Shown: positions 1 to 9,086, counted from the first letter of the stretch. The stretch is DNA of 64,000 nucleotides from Planctomycetaceae bacterium (GCA_013823135.1 PNLP01000003.1:174562-238561), one strand, 5' to 3'. The notes: generated by a model not told the origin, from the sequence alone. Numbers and translations are program-made.

Positions 1-52
1 ATCGAACTCCCAGCCCCGGAAGAGAGGATCCCCTACGCGAAGTGAGCACCTG

Positions 53-1132
53 CTATGCTGGGACAGTTGCGAGCTTTTCAAGCTGATCGAGAAGCCGACG
101 CTGCCCCAGCGCGATCATCACCGAATCGGCTTCAATGATCGTATCTTGGGGCGGGTTGTACAACAGGTCGCCGTTCGGCCGCACGATGCCAACGACCAGG
201 ATTCCTAGATCTGCGTGAATCCGCGAGTGTCGGAGCGATTGTGTGGCGAGCACACTGCCTGGGGCAATTCTGATCTCTTCAATTTGGAGGTCGAGGAATT
301 CGGGCCGGGTGGCGAGTTCCATGAAGTGCAGGACAGCGGGCCGCAACACTGCCTGCACCACCCGGTGCCCCCCTGCGAGGTATGGCGAGATGATCTTGTT
401 CGCGCCCACCTTGCGGAGCTTCACCTCCGCATCTTCTTCCTCGGCACGGGCAACAATGAGTAGTTTCGAGTTGAGTAGCCGGGCACTCAGCGTGATGTAG
501 AGGTTGTCTGCGTCGGTGCCCACGACGGTGATCAACGCTCGCGCACGCTCGATACCGGCCTTGCGGAGCATCTCGTCTGTCGTCGCGTCCCCCTGAATTG
601 CCAGGCAATGCGTGTACGGCAAATCTTTGAGCAACTCGGGGGACTTGTCGAGCAGCACGAACCACTTCTTCTGCCGGTCGAGTTCGGCGCACACAATCTT
701 TCCCATGCGGCCGTAGCCACACACAATCAAGTGCCCGGTCAGGGTCTCGAGTTTCTCGTCCACCCATTTCCTCCCGATGGTCTGTTTGAGTTCACCCGTA
801 ACCACCGCCCGAACCAGTTCGGAAGCGAAGTAGGCGAGCGTGAAGATTCCGCTATACGCGAGTACGATCGTGAACACCCGCCCGGCAGTCTTCAACTCGT
901 GGGTCTCGCCATAGCCGATGGTCGTGAGCGTGATGGCCGTCATGTAGAAGCCATCGAAGTACGACCAATGGTCGCCTTCGATCCAGCGGTAGCCCACCGT
1001 GCCGATGCCCAGAAGCATGGCAGGAATGAGTACCGCAGCCCAGAGACGGCGAGGGATGTTCGTCCGCAGCCACCGCGCGCTCTTGCGAAAAGCCGAGCGG
1101 GCGTGGATCAACCATCGCCGGGCGTCCGTCAT
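53..1132 (-). CDS. two-TM potassium channel with RCK (TrkA-N/TrkA-C) domain
   Basis: Predicted inner-membrane K+ channel subunit of the MthK/Kch type, about 359 residues. A first hydrophobic segment lies near residues 30-48. A pore helix and the selectivity filter TTIGYG follow at 70-75, and a second membrane helix at 85-108. A cytoplasmic RCK Rossmann domain starts with LIVCGYGRMG near 135 and would bind a nucleotide or ion ligand. A TrkA-C domain ends the protein. I chose the ATG at 1132 because it overlaps the stop of the upstream gene as ATGA, which suggests translational coupling. A longer in-frame start at 1228 would run 100 bases into that gene and adds only Arg-rich filler. Family assignment is firm; the ligand is unknown. 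Confidence 0.9.
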   Translation of the reverse strand: MTDARRWLIHARSAFRKSARWLRTNIPRRLWAAVLIPAMLLGIGTVGYRWIEGDHWSYFDGFYMTAITLTTIGYGETHELKTAGRVFTIVLAYSGIFTLAYFASELVRAVVTGELKQTIGRKWVDEKLETLTGHLIVCGYGRMGKIVCAELDRQKKWFVLLDKSPELLKDLPYTHCLAIQGDATTDEMLRKAGIERARALITVVGTDADNLYITLSARLLNSKLLIVARAEEEDAEVKLRKVGANKIISPYLAGGHRVVQAVLRPAVLHFMELATRPEFLDLQIEEIRIAPGSVLATQSLRHSRIHADLGILVVGIVRPNGDLLYNPPQDTIIEADSVMIALGQRRLLDQLEKLATVPA

Positions 1133-2541
1133 GGAGCGCCTCCCAATTTGTCGGCCGCTTCCACGCATCTCGCAAGGAGTTGGTCTCGCCGCTTGGAGTT
1201 CACGTAGCGCCCGTGTTGCTCGGCCCACTCGCGGGTCTGCTCGATCAACTTTCGCAGTGATGCGACAGCACCCGGATCACGAATTGGTGATCCGACTGCA
1301 ACCGGAGGCGTGTGTGCGAACGCTCCCATAGCGGAGTGGCACCGCACCGCAACCCACCCGGCGTCGGGCAGCCGCTCGGTGAGCTCGGCACGATAACAAC
1401 CCGCTTCCGGATCATGTTGAGCCTTCACTCTGCTGATAATGCGGCCATTCGCGACCAGGGCCAGATCATCGAATGGACCAAGTGAACGGGCCGTCGCGTG
1501 GATTTCGGAACCCGAGACCGTGCAGTTGATGAGTGAGCCACTGGTGGCAAAGATGTGCCCAGCGCGAACAGCAGCGATCCAGCTTGGTTCGGCAGTCGAG
1601 ATCTTCGCATACGTCCGCATCGCTGCGAGCGGCACCTTGTTGCTGTCCTTGCTACTGCCACCAACCAACGGCACGAGAACGCCAGCGTCCCACAGCCGAT
1701 ACACCCACGGCAACAGCGGGACTTTTCGCGGACCGGGGTTCACCTCAATCGCATCGATCTTCCCGAGAATCGCCGCGATCAACGCTTCGCCGCCAACCAA
1801 TCCGCCGGTTGGCTCGAAGGCATCGACCCACACCCGCAAGCCACCCTTACGGCCGCACTGATCGCACCAGTCGCAGATGCCCCAGTCGTCGGGTTCCTCG
1901 CCGCCGAACGTGAGCGGGAACACCGGGCGATGCGAGTTCAACAACCCAACAGTACCCAGCACGGGGTGCGTGTTCAGCGTGTTGACGAACACCTTGTGAC
2001 CGTCGCGTTCCAGCAAAGGAACCTGCCCACTGAACGCCGTCAGGTTGGGAACCGTGAGGTAAGCGGTGCCGTTCTGAGCTGGGAATCGCTGAACGGTGGC
2101 AAGCAGGTTCACCACGTCCACCCCCTCGGCAGCCGCTTCGAGGAGTGCATCGTGTGGGGTCAAGAAGTGGCATCGCGTATCGACCGAGACCCAGCCGTCG
2201 GCATGCGGGTCGGTCCAGCGTGCGATGGCCAACCGCAACGAGAGTTGGCCATCGCCGAGCGTTACGGTCTCATCGACTGGTCTGTACTCGGGGCCTTTGG
2301 TGACCTGAACACGCAGCGGAACACCGGCGGGCAACGGAATCTCACAGGCACCGTCGATGGTGAACCAGAGATCACGCGCAAGGTTCAGATGCCCGCCGAC
2401 GACTTCGTTCCGGCCGACGGGAAACTCGACTGAGCGGCCGAGCGGCGCGAAGTGTGTTCCGTCCACCGTGGATACGCGAACCCGAACTGGGGTTGGCTTT
2501 CCACTACCCGCTTCGTTGATTCGAACGTGAACATTGAGCAT
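1129..2541 (-). CDS. CehA/McbA-like PHP-fold protein, probably degenerate metal site
   Basis: A 470-residue protein with an N-terminal beta-rich region (about 1-110) followed by a domain resembling the CehA/McbA metallohydrolases of the PHP superfamily. The resemblance rests on the order DTRCHFLTPH (121-130), a VDVVNLLA strand, and late in the protein an AVRAGHIFATSGSLI segment, which matches the family's conserved end. Active members start the domain with a DLHVH-type metal motif. Here the first His is Arg, so metal binding and hydrolase activity are doubtful. A small Cys cluster, CDWCDQC, lies near residue 225. No signal peptide is visible. It is the penultimate gene of a minus-strand run and overlaps the K+ channel gene by four bases. 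The substrate cannot be told. Confidence 0.6.
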   Translation of the reverse strand: MLNVHVRINEAGSGKPTPVRVRVSTVDGTHFAPLGRSVEFPVGRNEVVGGHLNLARDLWFTIDGACEIPLPAGVPLRVQVTKGPEYRPVDETVTLGDGQLSLRLAIARWTDPHADGWVSVDTRCHFLTPHDALLEAAAEGVDVVNLLATVQRFPAQNGTAYLTVPNLTAFSGQVPLLERDGHKVFVNTLNTHPVLGTVGLLNSHRPVFPLTFGGEEPDDWGICDWCDQCGRKGGLRVWVDAFEPTGGLVGGEALIAAILGKIDAIEVNPGPRKVPLLPWVYRLWDAGVLVPLVGGSSKDSNKVPLAAMRTYAKISTAEPSWIAAVRAGHIFATSGSLINCTVSGSEIHATARSLGPFDDLALVANGRIISRVKAQHDPEAGCYRAELTERLPDAGWVAVRCHSAMGAFAHTPPVAVGSPIRDPGAVASLRKLIEQTREWAEQHGRYVNSKRRDQLLARCVEAADKLGGAP

Positions 2542-2550
2542 GGAATTGAA

Positions 2551-3267
2551 CTACGATTGTAAGAACGCACGCCATTCGCCGTCGGGGTGCAGCACCTCGT
2601 TCGGGCGGAACCGGGCCTTGTATTCGAGCGACCGGCAACCCGCGACGTAGTACCCCAGATAAACGTAGGGCAGTTGTCTGCGACCCGCTTCACGCAGAAT
2701 GCAGAGTACGTTGTACGTGCCGAGTGAGCAGTCGCGTTCTTCCGGGTCGTGGAAGTAGTAGATTGCCGAGAACCCCTCGGGAAGCACATCGACGTAACCA
2801 ACGCCAACAAGTTTGTCGTTCAGGAAGTAGCACCACTCCTCGGTGGGAATGGGGTTATCGACGAACGTGTCCGCATACGCGGTCGGTGATTCAGGGGCGT
2901 GTTGTTGCCAGCCCACGGTGAGGTGCTGAGCCGCGTGGAAGCGGTCGTACAGGTCGAGTTTCGCCCGCGTCACCCGCGGTGCCCCGATCACGAGGGTCAC
3001 CTCTCCGTCGTTCGCAGCAGCGGCCCGTCTCTGACTTCGATCTGGTTTAAATGTTGCAACGGGTACTCGCAACGATTGACATGCCTGGCACGTTCCGCAC
3101 TCAGGCTTGAACAAGGCGTGCCCGAATCGCCGCCAGCCGTTCTGGAGCCGGAAGAGGTACTCTTCAGGAGTGAGTTGAGCGACTACTTCGTAAGTGAGTT
3201 GCGACTGCTCTTGCGGCAGATAACTGCACGGGCTCGGTGGCGGCGTGTAGACAATGAGGGAAATCAT
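2551..3267 (-). CDS. bpt: aminoacyl-tRNA--protein transferase (Ate/Bpt family)
   Basis: Predicted N-end-rule enzyme that transfers an amino acid (Leu or Arg) from tRNA to the N-terminus of target proteins, marking them for ClpS/ClpAP-type turnover. The N-terminus carries CSYLPQEQSQLTYEVV, and the Cys pair C-G-T-C-Q-A-C near 55-61 is characteristic of the N-terminal ATE domain. Near 145-205 is a GNAT-like core with WCYFLNDKLVGVGYVDVLPE and the segment YVYLGYYVAGCRSLEYKARF. The length, 238 residues, is normal for bacterial Bpt. I prefer the ATG at 3267 to the upstream one at 3333, because the conserved domain begins about 12 residues after it. Amino acid specificity is not determinable by eye. 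Confidence 0.88.
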   Translation of the reverse strand: MISLIVYTPPPSPCSYLPQEQSQLTYEVVAQLTPEEYLFRLQNGWRRFGHALFKPECGTCQACQSLRVPVATFKPDRSQRRAAAANDGEVTLVIGAPRVTRAKLDLYDRFHAAQHLTVGWQQHAPESPTAYADTFVDNPIPTEEWCYFLNDKLVGVGYVDVLPEGFSAIYYFHDPEERDCSLGTYNVLCILREAGRRQLPYVYLGYYVAGCRSLEYKARFRPNEVLHPDGEWRAFLQS

Positions 3268-3304
3268 AAACGTCGATTGTGGATCGCCGATTGCGGAATG
3301 TAAA

Positions 3305-3329
3305 GGCGCAGCCCAAGCAGAGCTGCGCC
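3305..3329 (-). terminator. hairpin after the MqnD-like gene
   Basis: Perfect 8-bp arms, ggcgcagc and gctgcgcc, are separated by 9 bases, about 10 bases past the stop of the MqnD-like gene. On the minus strand the stem is followed by only a short T run (ttt), so it is a weak intrinsic terminator at best. It could equally be a small intergenic palindrome. Confidence 0.4.
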
Positions 3330-3338
3330 CCACATTCT

Positions 3339-4205
3339 TTAATCCACGAATTCAACTGCCGTGGGATTGGCGATGATCCCGGCCTTGTGACCCGCATCGA
3401 GCAACGCTCGAATCGCAGCGCGGCCTCGATCGCCGTAGTCGAGCGTCCAGTCGTTCACGTACATACCGACGAACTTATCCGCGAGGGCGACGTCCATGTC
3501 GCGGGCATACTTCAGGGCGTAGTCGAGCGCTTCGCGGCGGTTTGCGAGTGCGTACGCAATGCTCTCCTTGATGAGCCGGCTGATCTCCCGCATGGTCGGC
3601 TTGCCGAGATCCTTGCGGACCACGTTACCGCCCAGCGGAAGCGGCAGGCCGGTCTTGTCCTGCCACCACACGCCCAGGTCCGTCACGAGGTGCAACCCCT
3701 GGTTCTGGAACGTGAGCTGGCCCTCGTGGATGATGAGACCCGCGTCGTACTTCCCCGACGCGACCACTGGAATGATCTCGTCGAACGGCACGACATCGTA
3801 TGTGAGTTTGTCCTTCGCCCCGATGGAGTCGAACAGCAACTTCAGTGTGAGAAACGCGGTTGTGAGCGTGCCCGGCACGGCGAGCTTGATGCCGGGCAGA
3901 TCGCTGACTGTCATCGGCTTGCGGGCCACGACCATCGGGCCGTACTTGTCGCCCATGCTGCACCCCGTGGGCAGCAACGCGTACTTATCGAGAAGCTGGC
4001 TGTAAGCGTGAATGCTCACGGCGGTGACTTCGAGTTCGCCCTTCAGCGCACGGCGATTGAGCGTCTCGATGTCTTGCAATTCGTGAACGAACTTCAGGTT
4101 CCCGGTCTGGATCTTGTCATTTGCCAGGGCGTGGAACATGAAGGCGTCGTCGGGGTCGGGGCTGTGCCCGACGCGGATCACTTGTTGTGCGGTTGCGGTT
4201 GCCAT
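3339..4205 (-). CDS. MqnA/MqnD-family protein (1,4-dihydroxy-6-naphthoate synthase-like)
   Basis: A 288-residue protein with a periplasmic-binding-protein fold of the MqnA/MqnD family. MqnD makes 1,4-dihydroxy-6-naphthoate from cyclic dehypoxanthinyl futalosine in the futalosine menaquinone pathway. The start RVGHSPDPDDAFMFHAL matches the conserved N-terminal motif of MqnD-like proteins, followed by LEVTAVSIHAYSQLLDKYAL. There is no signal peptide, which fits a cytoplasmic enzyme better than an ABC binding protein. It starts 3 bases after the ABC ATPase stop codon and is clearly co-transcribed with it. No other mqn gene is nearby. The transporter context leaves open that it is a solute-binding paralogue rather than MqnD. 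Confidence 0.75.
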   Translation of the reverse strand: MATATAQQVIRVGHSPDPDDAFMFHALANDKIQTGNLKFVHELQDIETLNRRALKGELEVTAVSIHAYSQLLDKYALLPTGCSMGDKYGPMVVARKPMTVSDLPGIKLAVPGTLTTAFLTLKLLFDSIGAKDKLTYDVVPFDEIIPVVASGKYDAGLIIHEGQLTFQNQGLHLVTDLGVWWQDKTGLPLPLGGNVVRKDLGKPTMREISRLIKESIAYALANRREALDYALKYARDMDVALADKFVGMYVNDWTLDYGDRGRAAIRALLDAGHKAGIIANPTAVEFVD

Positions 4206-4208
4206 GAG

Positions 4209-4937
4209 TCACTCCATCCTCTCAACGCGGCCGCCGGGTGCGAACGCTTCGGCAGCAGGTCCGGTGTATGCAACACGCCCTGCTTCGAGGACGTGAACGG
4301 TATCGGCAATCTTCTTCACGGCCGCGAGATCGTGCGACACGATCACCATCGCAGCCTGGAACTGTTCGTCGTCGGCCAGGTCGTCGATGACACGCATGAC
4401 CTCTGCGGACATTTTCGGGTCAAGGGCGCTGGTTGGTTCGTCGAACAGGATCGCCGCGGGGTTAACCGCAAGTGCGCGTGCAATCGCAACACGCTGCTGC
4501 TGCCCACCCGAAAGTTGGCCGGGCTTCGCGGCGACTTTCGCACCCAACCCCACGCGATCGAGGAGTTTCTTGGCGATGGCTTCGGCCTCAGCGTAGGGCT
4601 TGCCGAGTGCGTGGATCGGCCCCGCCATCACGTTCTTCAGGGCCGTCATGTGCGGGAACAAGTTGAACGACTGAAACACCATTCCCACGGACCGGCGCAA
4701 CTGGATGAGCGTTACCTTTGGAGGCGTTTGCCCGCCGGTGAGCTTCAGCGAATCGCCGACAGCGATCTCGCCTTCCGCGAACGATTCGAGCCCGTTGATG
4801 CAGCGGAGCAGTGTGCTCTTGCCGCCGCCGGAAGGCCCGATGATCGCCGCGACTTCGCCCTTTCGGATGGTGATGCTCGCCCCGTCGAGGATGCGTGTCG
4901 GGCCGTGGTACTTCACGATGTTCGTGACGGAAATCAT
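4209..4937 (-). CDS. polar amino acid ABC transporter ATPase (GlnQ/HisP type)
   Basis: A 242-residue ATP-binding subunit of an amino-acid importer. The Walker A motif GPSGGGKST is at 34-42, the Q-loop in [12 protein letters not shown], the signature LSGGQQQR near 143-150, Walker [12 protein letters not shown] near 164-174, and the H-loop in IVSHD. The LFPHMT segment is typical of the polar amino acid subfamily. The start at 4937 overlaps the stop of the upstream permease gene as ATGA (4934-4937), so the two are translationally coupled. Continuing the reading frame upstream gives only Arg-rich shadow sequence antisense to nothing recognisable, so the longer frame was rejected. Confidence 0.95.
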   Translation of the reverse strand: MISVTNIVKYHGPTRILDGASITIRKGEVAAIIGPSGGGKSTLLRCINGLESFAEGEIAVGDSLKLTGGQTPPKVTLIQLRRSVGMVFQSFNLFPHMTALKNVMAGPIHALGKPYAEAEAIAKKLLDRVGLGAKVAAKPGQLSGGQQQRVAIARALAVNPAAILFDEPTSALDPKMSAEVMRVIDDLADDEQFQAAMVIVSHDLAAVKKIADTVHVLEAGRVAYTGPAAEAFAPGGRVERME

Positions 4938-6475
4938 CGGTGGCCTCCCGCGGCTTGCGTTCCCATTCGGCGTTCCAACCAGCGAGCGAGCAGCGACAGC
5001 GGGTAACTCATCAGCAGATACAACCCGGCTGTCAGGAGAGCCAACTGCACGATGTACTCGCGGTTGAAGTTGTACAACTCGTTGTACTTTCGGGTCAGTT
5101 CCGTGATGAGAATCACCGAGCACACCGAGGTATCCTTGAACAGCGCGATGAAGTCGTTCGTGACGGGCGGAATCACCACCCGAATCGCCTGCGGCACGAT
5201 GACCACGCGGATGGCGGTGAGCGGGCTCATGCCCAGCGCGAGTGCCGCTTCCATCTGACCCTTCGGAATGGACTGAATGCCGGCGCGGTAGTTCTCGGCT
5301 TCGTATGCCGAGTAGTTGATCGCCAGCCCGAGGATGCCCGCTTGCAGTGGCGTGAGCGCGAGGTGCGGGTCGATCTGGGGCAGCATGTAGAAGACGCAGT
5401 AGAGTTGCAGCAGCAGCGGGGTGCCTCGCAGGAACTCGACGTAGATGGCGAGCGGGATGCGGATCCACAACCCACCGTAGACGCGGCCGACGCCAACCAG
5501 CAACCCGATGAACATGGCGATGGGGAACGACGCGATTGCGAGGTACACCGTCATCCCGGCGGCCTGCAACAGCTCGCGGAACATCTGCTCCCAGTCCACT
5601 TTCGCGGCCTTGCCGACGCTTTCTTGTTCCTCTTCCTCGGCCTCGAACGGAGGCGGCCACGGCTGTTCGGTCCAGTGCAGAAGCCGTTCCTGGTCCGCGT
5701 TCCAGAGGCCGTATTTCTCGTAGATCTTTTTGAACGCCCCGTCCTTGATCCCCTTCTTGATGGCAGCGTTCAGCTTGTCGCGCAGTTCCTTGTCTTTCTC
5801 GCGCGTGAGGATGACATAGAACCCCGACTTGCGAGGTTCATCGGCCAGCATCAACCCCTTACCGTGCTTGACGTAGTACATGCACGCTGGAAGATCCTGC
5901 ACGGTGGCGTCGAGTCGCTTCTGTTCGACCAAACCGATGACGGTTGCCACGTCGGGGTTGATCTTCAGGTCGATCTTGTCGCCGAATTTCTTGCTCTTCA
6001 TGTACTCGTGTGCGGCGGAGCCACCGAGCACACCAACCGTGCGCTTTTCTCCGTCCTTCTTTGGCCGCTTCAGGTCGCTCCAGCCCTCGATGACGGCGGC
6101 AGCATCCTTGTTGATCACAAGCCCGAGTTTGTAGATGTAGTACGGCACCGTGGACGGGTAGTTCTTCTCCAGGTCTTCGCGGAGTTCGTAGCCGTTCAGC
6201 ACGATGTCGATGCCGTCCTCGTCGGCGGGCTTGCCGAGCAGTTCGGGCAACTTGTCCCAGTCGCCGGTGACCATCTTGCTTTCGCGGCCGAGTTCTTTCG
6301 CAAGATAGTCCGCCAGTTCCACCTCGAACCCGACGAAAGTGTCGCCTTCCTTGTACACATAGGGTGCGCCGCCGGTGGGGTCGGTCCCCCAACGGAGTTG
6401 CGGCTTCTTCTCCTGTGCGTCAACCGGCGGGGTCGCCAGCAGCGCGATTGCGATGAGTAACCAGCGTGGATTCAC
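4934..6475 (-). CDS. fused amino acid-binding protein and permease
   Basis: A 513-residue fusion of two ABC importer parts. Residues 1-20 are a signal peptide ending VDAQ. About 22-255 is a family 3 solute-binding domain (opening RWGTDPTGGAPYVYKEGD, with GFEVELADYLAKELG). A linker carrying a Glu-rich run (EAEEEEQE) follows, then a GlnP/HisM-type permease from about 300 with five hydrophobic segments. The permease has the EAA-loop signature AGIQSIPKGQMEAALALGMS, which contacts the ATPase. The predicted topology places the binding domain outside, tethered to the pore. It heads the minus-strand run and is divergent from hrpB. Such SBP-permease fusions are known in some amino acid systems; the substrate is not assignable. 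Confidence 0.92.
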   Translation of the reverse strand: MNPRWLLIAIALLATPPVDAQEKKPQLRWGTDPTGGAPYVYKEGDTFVGFEVELADYLAKELGRESKMVTGDWDKLPELLGKPADEDGIDIVLNGYELREDLEKNYPSTVPYYIYKLGLVINKDAAAVIEGWSDLKRPKKDGEKRTVGVLGGSAAHEYMKSKKFGDKIDLKINPDVATVIGLVEQKRLDATVQDLPACMYYVKHGKGLMLADEPRKSGFYVILTREKDKELRDKLNAAIKKGIKDGAFKKIYEKYGLWNADQERLLHWTEQPWPPPFEAEEEEQESVGKAAKVDWEQMFRELLQAAGMTVYLAIASFPIAMFIGLLVGVGRVYGGLWIRIPLAIYVEFLRGTPLLLQLYCVFYMLPQIDPHLALTPLQAGILGLAINYSAYEAENYRAGIQSIPKGQMEAALALGMSPLTAIRVVIVPQAIRVVIPPVTNDFIALFKDTSVCSVILITELTRKYNELYNFNREYIVQLALLTAGLYLLMSYPLSLLARWLERRMGTQAAGGHR

Positions 6476-6520
6476 CGGCGTGGTCCTCCTGAAGTGAACC
6501 GTTTCGCAAAGTGTATCGCT

Positions 6521-6539
6521 GTGACCCCGTTGGGGTCAC
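6521..6539. repeat. small palindrome of the TTAGCGG-end family
   Basis: Arms gtgacccc and ggggtcac flank a gtt loop, bounded by atcgct on the left and cgctaaa on the right. It sits in the 79-base divergent gap between the ABC fusion gene and hrpB. The core ACCCC-GTT-GGGGT and the right end CGCTAA match other elements in the window (38865-38883 most closely). It may form a hairpin in either 5' leader. Confidence 0.6.
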
Positions 6540-6554
6540 CGCTAAACTTGTGGT

Positions 6555-9086
6555 ATGCCACGAGAACCGCTCCCCATTGACGATGCTCTGCCTGAATTGC
6601 TCGCCGTGCTGCGAACATTCGGTGCTGCCGTTTTGCGTGCCCCCACCGGCGCTGGCAAGACCACCCGCGTTCCGCCAGCAATCGTGGAGTCGGGGCGCGC
6701 GGGCGATGGCCTCGTCATCATGCTGGAACCGCGTCGCGTGGCCGCCCGTGCCGCCGCTCGCCGCATGGCACTCGAACATGGTTCGGCGCTCGGCGATGTC
6801 TTCGGCTATCAGGTGCGGTTCGAACGCAAGGCGGGTCCGCGAACGCGCGTGATGGTCGTCACGCCGGGCGTACTGCTCCGGCGACTGCACGACGACCCGT
6901 TCCTCGAAGGCGTCGCATGCGTCGTGTTCGACGAGTTCCACGAACGCAGCCTCGAAGCCGACCTCGCCCTCGGGTTAGTGCGGCTCATTCGCGAGAACGT
7001 GCGGCCCGAGTTGCAGGCAATTGTGATGTCCGCGACGGTCGACCCTGGTCCCGTGTCGGCGTACATGGGTGGCTGCCCGGTTGTGGATAGCCTCGGGCGT
7101 GCTTTCCCGGTGGAGGTGAAGTATCGCCCGCGTCGCGGTGACACCCCGGTGTCACTGGCGGTTGCCGATGCCGTGCGTGAAGTGCTCGCTGAAACGACGG
7201 GCGACGTGCTCGCGTTCTTGCCAGGGCTTCGCGAGATTCGCCAAGCGGCCGAGGAACTGGAACATTTCGCACGGGAGGGCGGTTTTGAGGTGCTTCCGCT
7301 GCACGGCGACCTGCCGCCCGAACAACAGGATCGGGCGTTGCAGAAGTTCGGCCACCGGAAGATCGTGCTCGCAACCAACGTGGCCGAAACGTCCGTCACC
7401 GTCGATGGCGTCACGGCGGTCGTGGATTCCGGACTCGCCCGCCAGATGGAATTCTCGCCGAGCATCGGCATGGATCGGCTGAAGCTCGGCCCCATTTCGC
7501 GAGCCTCCGCCGATCAGCGGGCCGGGCGTGCCGGGCGCACTCAACCGGGCGTGTGCGTGCGATTGTGGGACGAGCCCAGCCATCGTGGCCGACCCGAGCA
7601 GACCACACCGGAGATTCGTCGCGTCGATCTGTGCGGAGCGGTGCTGCAACTCCTCGCGCTGGGCGAATCTGATGTCGAACGGTTCCCGTGGCTCGATGCG
7701 CCGCGATCCGATTCGCTCGCGGAATCACTGCGACTGCTGGACCAACTTGGTACCACCTCGAAGGGCACACTCACGGACGTGGGCCGCGCTGCGGCGGCGT
7801 TGCCGGTGCATCCGCGGCTCGCTCGATTGCTGCTCGAAGGTCAGCGCCTCGGGTGCGGCCCGCGTGCGGCGCTCGCGGCGGCGCTGATCTCGGAACGCGA
7901 CCCGTTCTTTCGTGAGTTCGATTCCGGTCCACAGATTCGCACCGCTCCATCAACCGTGTCGGATGTGCTCGATCGCGTGGAGGCTCTGGAAGCCTTCGAG
8001 GCCACGGGCAGGCTCGACGGACCACTCGGGCGGTTGCATCGAGGTGGGGCGCGAGCCGTGCTGGATGTGCGCGATCAGTTAGCCGCTTGCGGCTCCGCGG
8101 GCCGCCGCGAAGCCGCAAGCGGCACCGACCACGCGCTGCTTCGGTGCATCCTCGCTGCGTACCCGGATCGCCTCGCACGGCGACGTGAACCCGGTAGCAG
8201 TAAGGCGGTCACCGTTGGCGGGCGTGGCATCAGACTCGCCCCGAGTAGTGGCGTCACCGAGCCAGAGTTGTTCGTGTGTGTCGATGTCGATGCCGGTGGC
8301 ACGGACTCGTTCGTGCGGCTCGCTTCGGGCGTGGAACGCGAATGGCTTCCCGCGGATCGCATCACCACGCGAAGCGAAGTGACCTTCGACGACCGGAGCG
8401 AAAAGCTCGTCGCCCGGAAGATCACGCGGTTCGAAGAGTTGGTACTGGATGAAACGCCGGCGCACATTGGCGACGAGGACGAAGCCGCACGAGCACTTGC
8501 AGACGCTGCGGCCGAGCGGTTCGAGAAGTGCCTGCCAACCCCGGAGTCCGACGCGGGGCGATTCCGCACACGCGTGCGGTGCCTGCGTGCGTGGGTGCCG
8601 GAACTCAACCTACCCCCGTTCGATGCCGCCGACCTCCGCGAAGCCCTCGGATTTTTCTGCCGTGGCAAGCGTTCCCTTGCGGACGTGCGGCACGGTCCAT
8701 GGCTCGACTTCTTCCGCGGACAGCTCACTTACGATCAGCTCCGCACGATCGACGCAGAAGCTCCGGATCGGATCGAAGTGCCGAGCGGCAGTCACATCAG
8801 CATCGAATACACGGAAGGCCGCCCGCCCGTGCTCGCGGCTCGCATCCAGGAGATGTTCGGACTGACCGAAACTCCCCGCATCGCACGGGGTCGGGTGAAG
8901 GTGCTGTTGCACCTGCTCGCACCGAATCACCGGCCACAGCAAGTGACCGACGATCTCGCGAGTTTCTGGGCGAACGGCTACCCAATCGTGCGGAAGGAAC
9001 TGCGTGCCCGGTATCCGAAACACAGCTGGCCCGAAGACCCGCTGACGGCAGAAGCCGTGTGTGGCGTGCGGAAACGGCGAGACTGA
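6555..9086 (+). CDS. hrpB: DEAH-box ATP-dependent helicase HrpB
   Basis: An 843-residue SF2 helicase. Motif I is PTGAGKTTRVP at 30-40, motif II DEFHE at 126-130, motif III SAT at 159-161, and motif VI QRAGRAGR near 320. After the HA2/winged-helix region it has the HrpB-type C-terminal domain, containing GRGIRL and ending with a conserved WPEDPLTAEAV segment. Length and order match HrpB; its cellular role in bacteria is poorly defined and likely concerns RNA metabolism. Residues 510-523 are encoded by a perfect 13-bp-arm palindrome (8082-8123) that looks inserted in frame just before the conserved LLRCILAAYPDRLARR segment. The start ATG at 6555 precedes the helicase core by about 30 residues. 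Confidence 0.95.
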   Translation: MPREPLPIDDALPELLAVLRTFGAAVLRAPTGAGKTTRVPPAIVESGRAGDGLVIMLEPRRVAARAAARRMALEHGSALGDVFGYQVRFERKAGPRTRVMVVTPGVLLRRLHDDPFLEGVACVVFDEFHERSLEADLALGLVRLIRENVRPELQAIVMSATVDPGPVSAYMGGCPVVDSLGRAFPVEVKYRPRRGDTPVSLAVADAVREVLAETTGDVLAFLPGLREIRQAAEELEHFAREGGFEVLPLHGDLPPEQQDRALQKFGHRKIVLATNVAETSVTVDGVTAVVDSGLARQMEFSPSIGMDRLKLGPISRASADQRAGRAGRTQPGVCVRLWDEPSHRGRPEQTTPEIRRVDLCGAVLQLLALGESDVERFPWLDAPRSDSLAESLRLLDQLGTTSKGTLTDVGRAAAALPVHPRLARLLLEGQRLGCGPRAALAAALISERDPFFREFDSGPQIRTAPSTVSDVLDRVEALEAFEATGRLDGPLGRLHRGGARAVLDVRDQLAACGSAGRREAASGTDHALLRCILAAYPDRLARRREPGSSKAVTVGGRGIRLAPSSGVTEPELFVCVDVDAGGTDSFVRLASGVEREWLPADRITTRSEVTFDDRSEKLVARKITRFEELVLDETPAHIGDEDEAARALADAAAERFEKCLPTPESDAGRFRTRVRCLRAWVPELNLPPFDAADLREALGFFCRGKRSLADVRHGPWLDFFRGQLTYDQLRTIDAEAPDRIEVPSGSHISIEYTEGRPPVLAARIQEMFGLTETPRIARGRVKVLLHLLAPNHRPQQVTDDLASFWANGYPIVRKELRARYPKHSWPEDPLTAEAVCGVRKRRD
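8082..8123. repeat. in-frame palindromic element inside hrpB
   Basis: Perfect 13-base arms (gccgcttgcggct and agccgcaagcggc) around 16 bases. It is preceded by gtta, giving the left end GTTAGCCGC. The length of 42 bases is divisible by three, and the element encodes about 14 Ala/Gly/Arg-rich residues within the helicase. The TTAGC end resembles the intergenic palindromes of this window and the one in ygiQ. Confidence 0.7.

Noticed and set aside
3279..5006. Long plus-strand frame of 575 codons
   Set aside because: Antisense to the MqnD-like and ABC ATPase genes, His/Arg/Val-rich with no family motif; a high-GC shadow.
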